Part shown: piece by piece, positions 6,767 to 8,156 of the stretch
Layout: the number at the start of each line of letters is the position of its first letter
Position numbering within the stretch: position 1 is the stretch's first letter
Source of the DNA: an uncultured Clostridia bacterium
GTDB taxonomy: Bacteria > Bacillota > Clostridia > Saccharofermentanales > DTU023
Assembly (NCBI GenBank): GCA_947254895.1
Contig: CAMYEY010000059.1
Span: 1 to 8,156 of the forward strand
Length of the DNA stretch: 8,156 nt
Direction of reading: 5' to 3'
Notes under the pieces: generated by a model
The model's input: only the letters and a program-made list of their open reading frames with translations
Database searches by the model: none
What the model was told of the DNA's origin: nothing
Translations under genes and position numbers: made by a program

Positions 6767-6804
6767 ATGTTACCAAATTTATAGTTTTTCACAAAATAAG
6801 CCAA
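6767..6804 (-). promoter_or_regulatory. Candidate promoter region for the phosphorylase gene
   Basis: On the minus strand two overlapping combinations exist: TTGTGA (6789-6794) with TAACAT (6767-6772) at 16 nt, and TTGGCT (6799-6804) with TATAAA (6778-6783) at 15 nt. Both are imperfect and I cannot choose between them. No convincing catabolite-repression (cre) palindrome is visible in the 121-bp divergent gap. Confidence 0.3.
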
Positions 6805-6837
6805 CCACAGCTGTTACTTTTAGCCTAAGCTTGGCCT

Positions 6838-7281
6838 ATGGAACCCCTATTGTCTAGTCTTTTATTCCTACCATTTTTACTTTTTGCCTATACCGACTGG
6901 CGGTGGGCAAAGGTTTTTTACCGTCATATCTTAGGCGGACTAATCTGGCAAATAGCACTTTTATTAAGCAAACAATCACTACAAAGCCTGATACTTCATT
7001 TTCTGGTAAATCTAATATGTTATCTTTTTCTAGTAGCCCTTATTTGTCTAATTGAAAATATGAGTCAAACCTTTCTCATCGGGGGTGGTGACCTTAAAAT
7101 CGTGGTCCTCATATCGTTTATATTTGGATTTTCCATATTAGCCTATTGTCTTTTGATAGCCTCTTCGCTGGCACTCCTGAGCACGTACAGACGAACAAAA
7201 AATGAAAGGCATGCTACTGCGATTGTTTTCGTCCCTTACCTAACCATAGGACTTGTTATGAGCTTAATATTGCATACTTAG
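6838..7281 (+). CDS. Short prepilin peptidase (A24 aspartic protease family)
   Basis: Polytopic membrane protease that cuts the leader of type IV pilin-like or Tad/competence prepilins. Of the two catalytic aspartates, D20 lies in AYTDWRW and D85 in the family motif IGGGDLKIVV (81-90). Both are in the expected order, 65 residues apart, at ends of hydrophobic segments. About five membrane segments are visible (roughly 2-18, 30-46, 50-72, 88-116, 126-146), and VFVPYLTIGLV near the C-terminus fits the family. At 147 residues it is the short form without the N-terminal methyltransferase domain. Odd: the usual P-N following the first DxR motif is absent (KVFYRH). The ATG at 6838 has no recognisable RBS, and an in-frame stop at 6826-6828 excludes an earlier start. 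No pilin, ATPase or tad gene lies in the window. Confidence 0.8.
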   Translation: MEPLLSSLLFLPFLLFAYTDWRWAKVFYRHILGGLIWQIALLLSKQSLQSLILHFLVNLICYLFLVALICLIENMSQTFLIGGGDLKIVVLISFIFGFSILAYCLLIASSLALLSTYRRTKNERHATAIVFVPYLTIGLVMSLILHT

Positions 7282-7317
7282 CTTGGATAATTTAAAATAC
7301 GGGGAAATGAGGTAATC

Positions 7318-8156
7318 ATGTCAGAAGAACAAAATAACAATATTAGGCCAGTTAAGATCAGAGTGATCAACCCCAGCCCCAAAAAATCCTTAACCCTGGA
7401 ACAAGTTAAAAGCCAAAAGCCTCAAGCTGCCAAAGTAGGCTTGCTATGTTCTTTAATATGTCTCGCCGCCTATATTTTCTTCTTGGTGGATTATCTGGAT
7501 CTTTTTATTTTTTTAGGAGCATTGAGTAGCTGGAAAGCTGTCACCCTAAAAGTCATACTTTTCCACACTTTGGTTTTTCTGTTACCCACTTTCCTGTATG
7601 CATTAATTTGCAACAGAGCAAATCCGCTTGATTTTTTACATAAACGGAATCCCTTAGGGATTCTTTGCCTGGTTATGGGCTTCCCTTTTGCTTACCTGAC
7701 GGCTGTTCTGAATGTTTGTCTCTCTATCTTTTCGTTTAAGCTAGGACTTGTAACAGAAACTTGGCGGCCGGCTGGAGAAATTGGCTTATTCCCCAAACAC
7801 CCCTTAATCCAAATCCTCTACCTACTGATCTTTTGTTTTCTGCCAGCCATCTGCCACGAAGTGAGTATTAGACAAATATTCTTACATGAAAGTTTGAACA
7901 GCATATCTGAGCACACCGCTGTCCTCATAAGTAGCCTAACAACAGGTTTGCTCTTTTTTAGCTGGCCAGACCTTCTCCCTTATGCAGCACTAGGTTTACT
8001 CGTCTCTTTTGTTTTCAAAAGGGTTGGCAATTGTTTGCCAACAATCCTCTGTCACCTATCTTTTAATATTACTTACCGTTTTTTGTTGGATAAGATTGAC
8101 TTTCTCAAGTTGGATACAAATGCCAGCAATTATCGAGGTTTAGAGAGCTACTTTCC
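7318..8156 (+). CDS. CPBP/CAAX-protease-like multi-pass membrane protein, partial at right window edge, active-site motifs altered
   Basis: The frame is open from ATG 7318 to the window end (279 residues so far), with GAGG at 7309-7312 giving 5-nt spacing. It has a basic, Gln/Lys-rich cytoplasmic tail (1-38) and then about seven hydrophobic segments. The arrangement of CHEVSIRQIFLHE (179-191), GLLFFSWPDLLPYAALGL (210-227) and PTILCHLSFN (241-250) matches the three motifs of the CPBP/Abi family (EExxxR, FxxxH, HxxxN). Known: CAAX-processing or bacteriocin-immunity-type intramembrane metalloproteases. Odd: the first glutamate of EE is histidine (H180), and the second-motif histidine is missing (P217 or D218 in its place). 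E181, R185, H246 and N250 remain. It may be a non-catalytic member. It lies 36 nt after the prepilin peptidase, probably in the same operon. Confidence 0.65.
   Translation, partial: MSEEQNNNIRPVKIRVINPSPKKSLTLEQVKSQKPQAAKVGLLCSLICLAAYIFFLVDYLDLFIFLGALSSWKAVTLKVILFHTLVFLLPTFLYALICNRANPLDFLHKRNPLGILCLVMGFPFAYLTAVLNVCLSIFSFKLGLVTETWRPAGEIGLFPKHPLIQILYLLIFCFLPAICHEVSIRQIFLHESLNSISEHTAVLISSLTTGLLFFSWPDLLPYAALGLLVSFVFKRVGNCLPTILCHLSFNITYRFLLDKIDFLKLDTNASNYRGLESYF

Overview
The window looks like a chromosomal piece of a low-to-moderate-GC Gram-positive bacterium, most likely a member of the Bacillota/Clostridia. It carries a sortase, a clostridial-style HtpG, strong AGGAG-type ribosome binding sites and an N-terminal segment that resembles the large single-chain PurL used by many Clostridia. 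The genus cannot be named from the sequence alone. No tRNA, rRNA, CRISPR array, insertion sequence or phage gene is visible.

Layout. Positions 1-2607 hold two co-directional minus-strand genes: htpG (Hsp90 chaperone, 694-2607), followed by an overlapping gene that runs off the left edge (1-734) and looks like a divergent PurL N-terminus. A divergent intergenic region of about 200 bp follows. It carries a plausible plus-strand promoter, a 9-codon leader reading frame and two interleaved inverted repeats with H-type pseudoknot topology. These lead into a plus-strand membrane-anchored sortase (2810-3973) with an unusually long cytoplasmic head. A perfect 17-bp hairpin (4006-4042) acts as a bidirectional terminator between the sortase and the converging minus-strand unit.

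That minus-strand unit (6716 to 4080) is glycogen/maltodextrin phosphorylase followed, 27 nt later, by a small YdbC/PC4-like single-strand nucleic-acid-binding protein. Divergent from it on the plus strand are a short A24-family prepilin peptidase (6838-7281) and, 36 nt further on, a multi-pass membrane protein (7318 to the right edge). The latter resembles a CPBP/CAAX-type protease in which two of the three active-site motifs are altered.

The genes do not form one pathway. They cover protein folding, possible purine synthesis, storage-polysaccharide breakdown and cell-surface protein processing. The parts most worth a second look are the structured leader of the sortase gene, the divergent PurL-like gene overlapping htpG, the sortase head and the apparently degenerate CPBP protein. 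No clear previously undescribed multi-gene system is evident.
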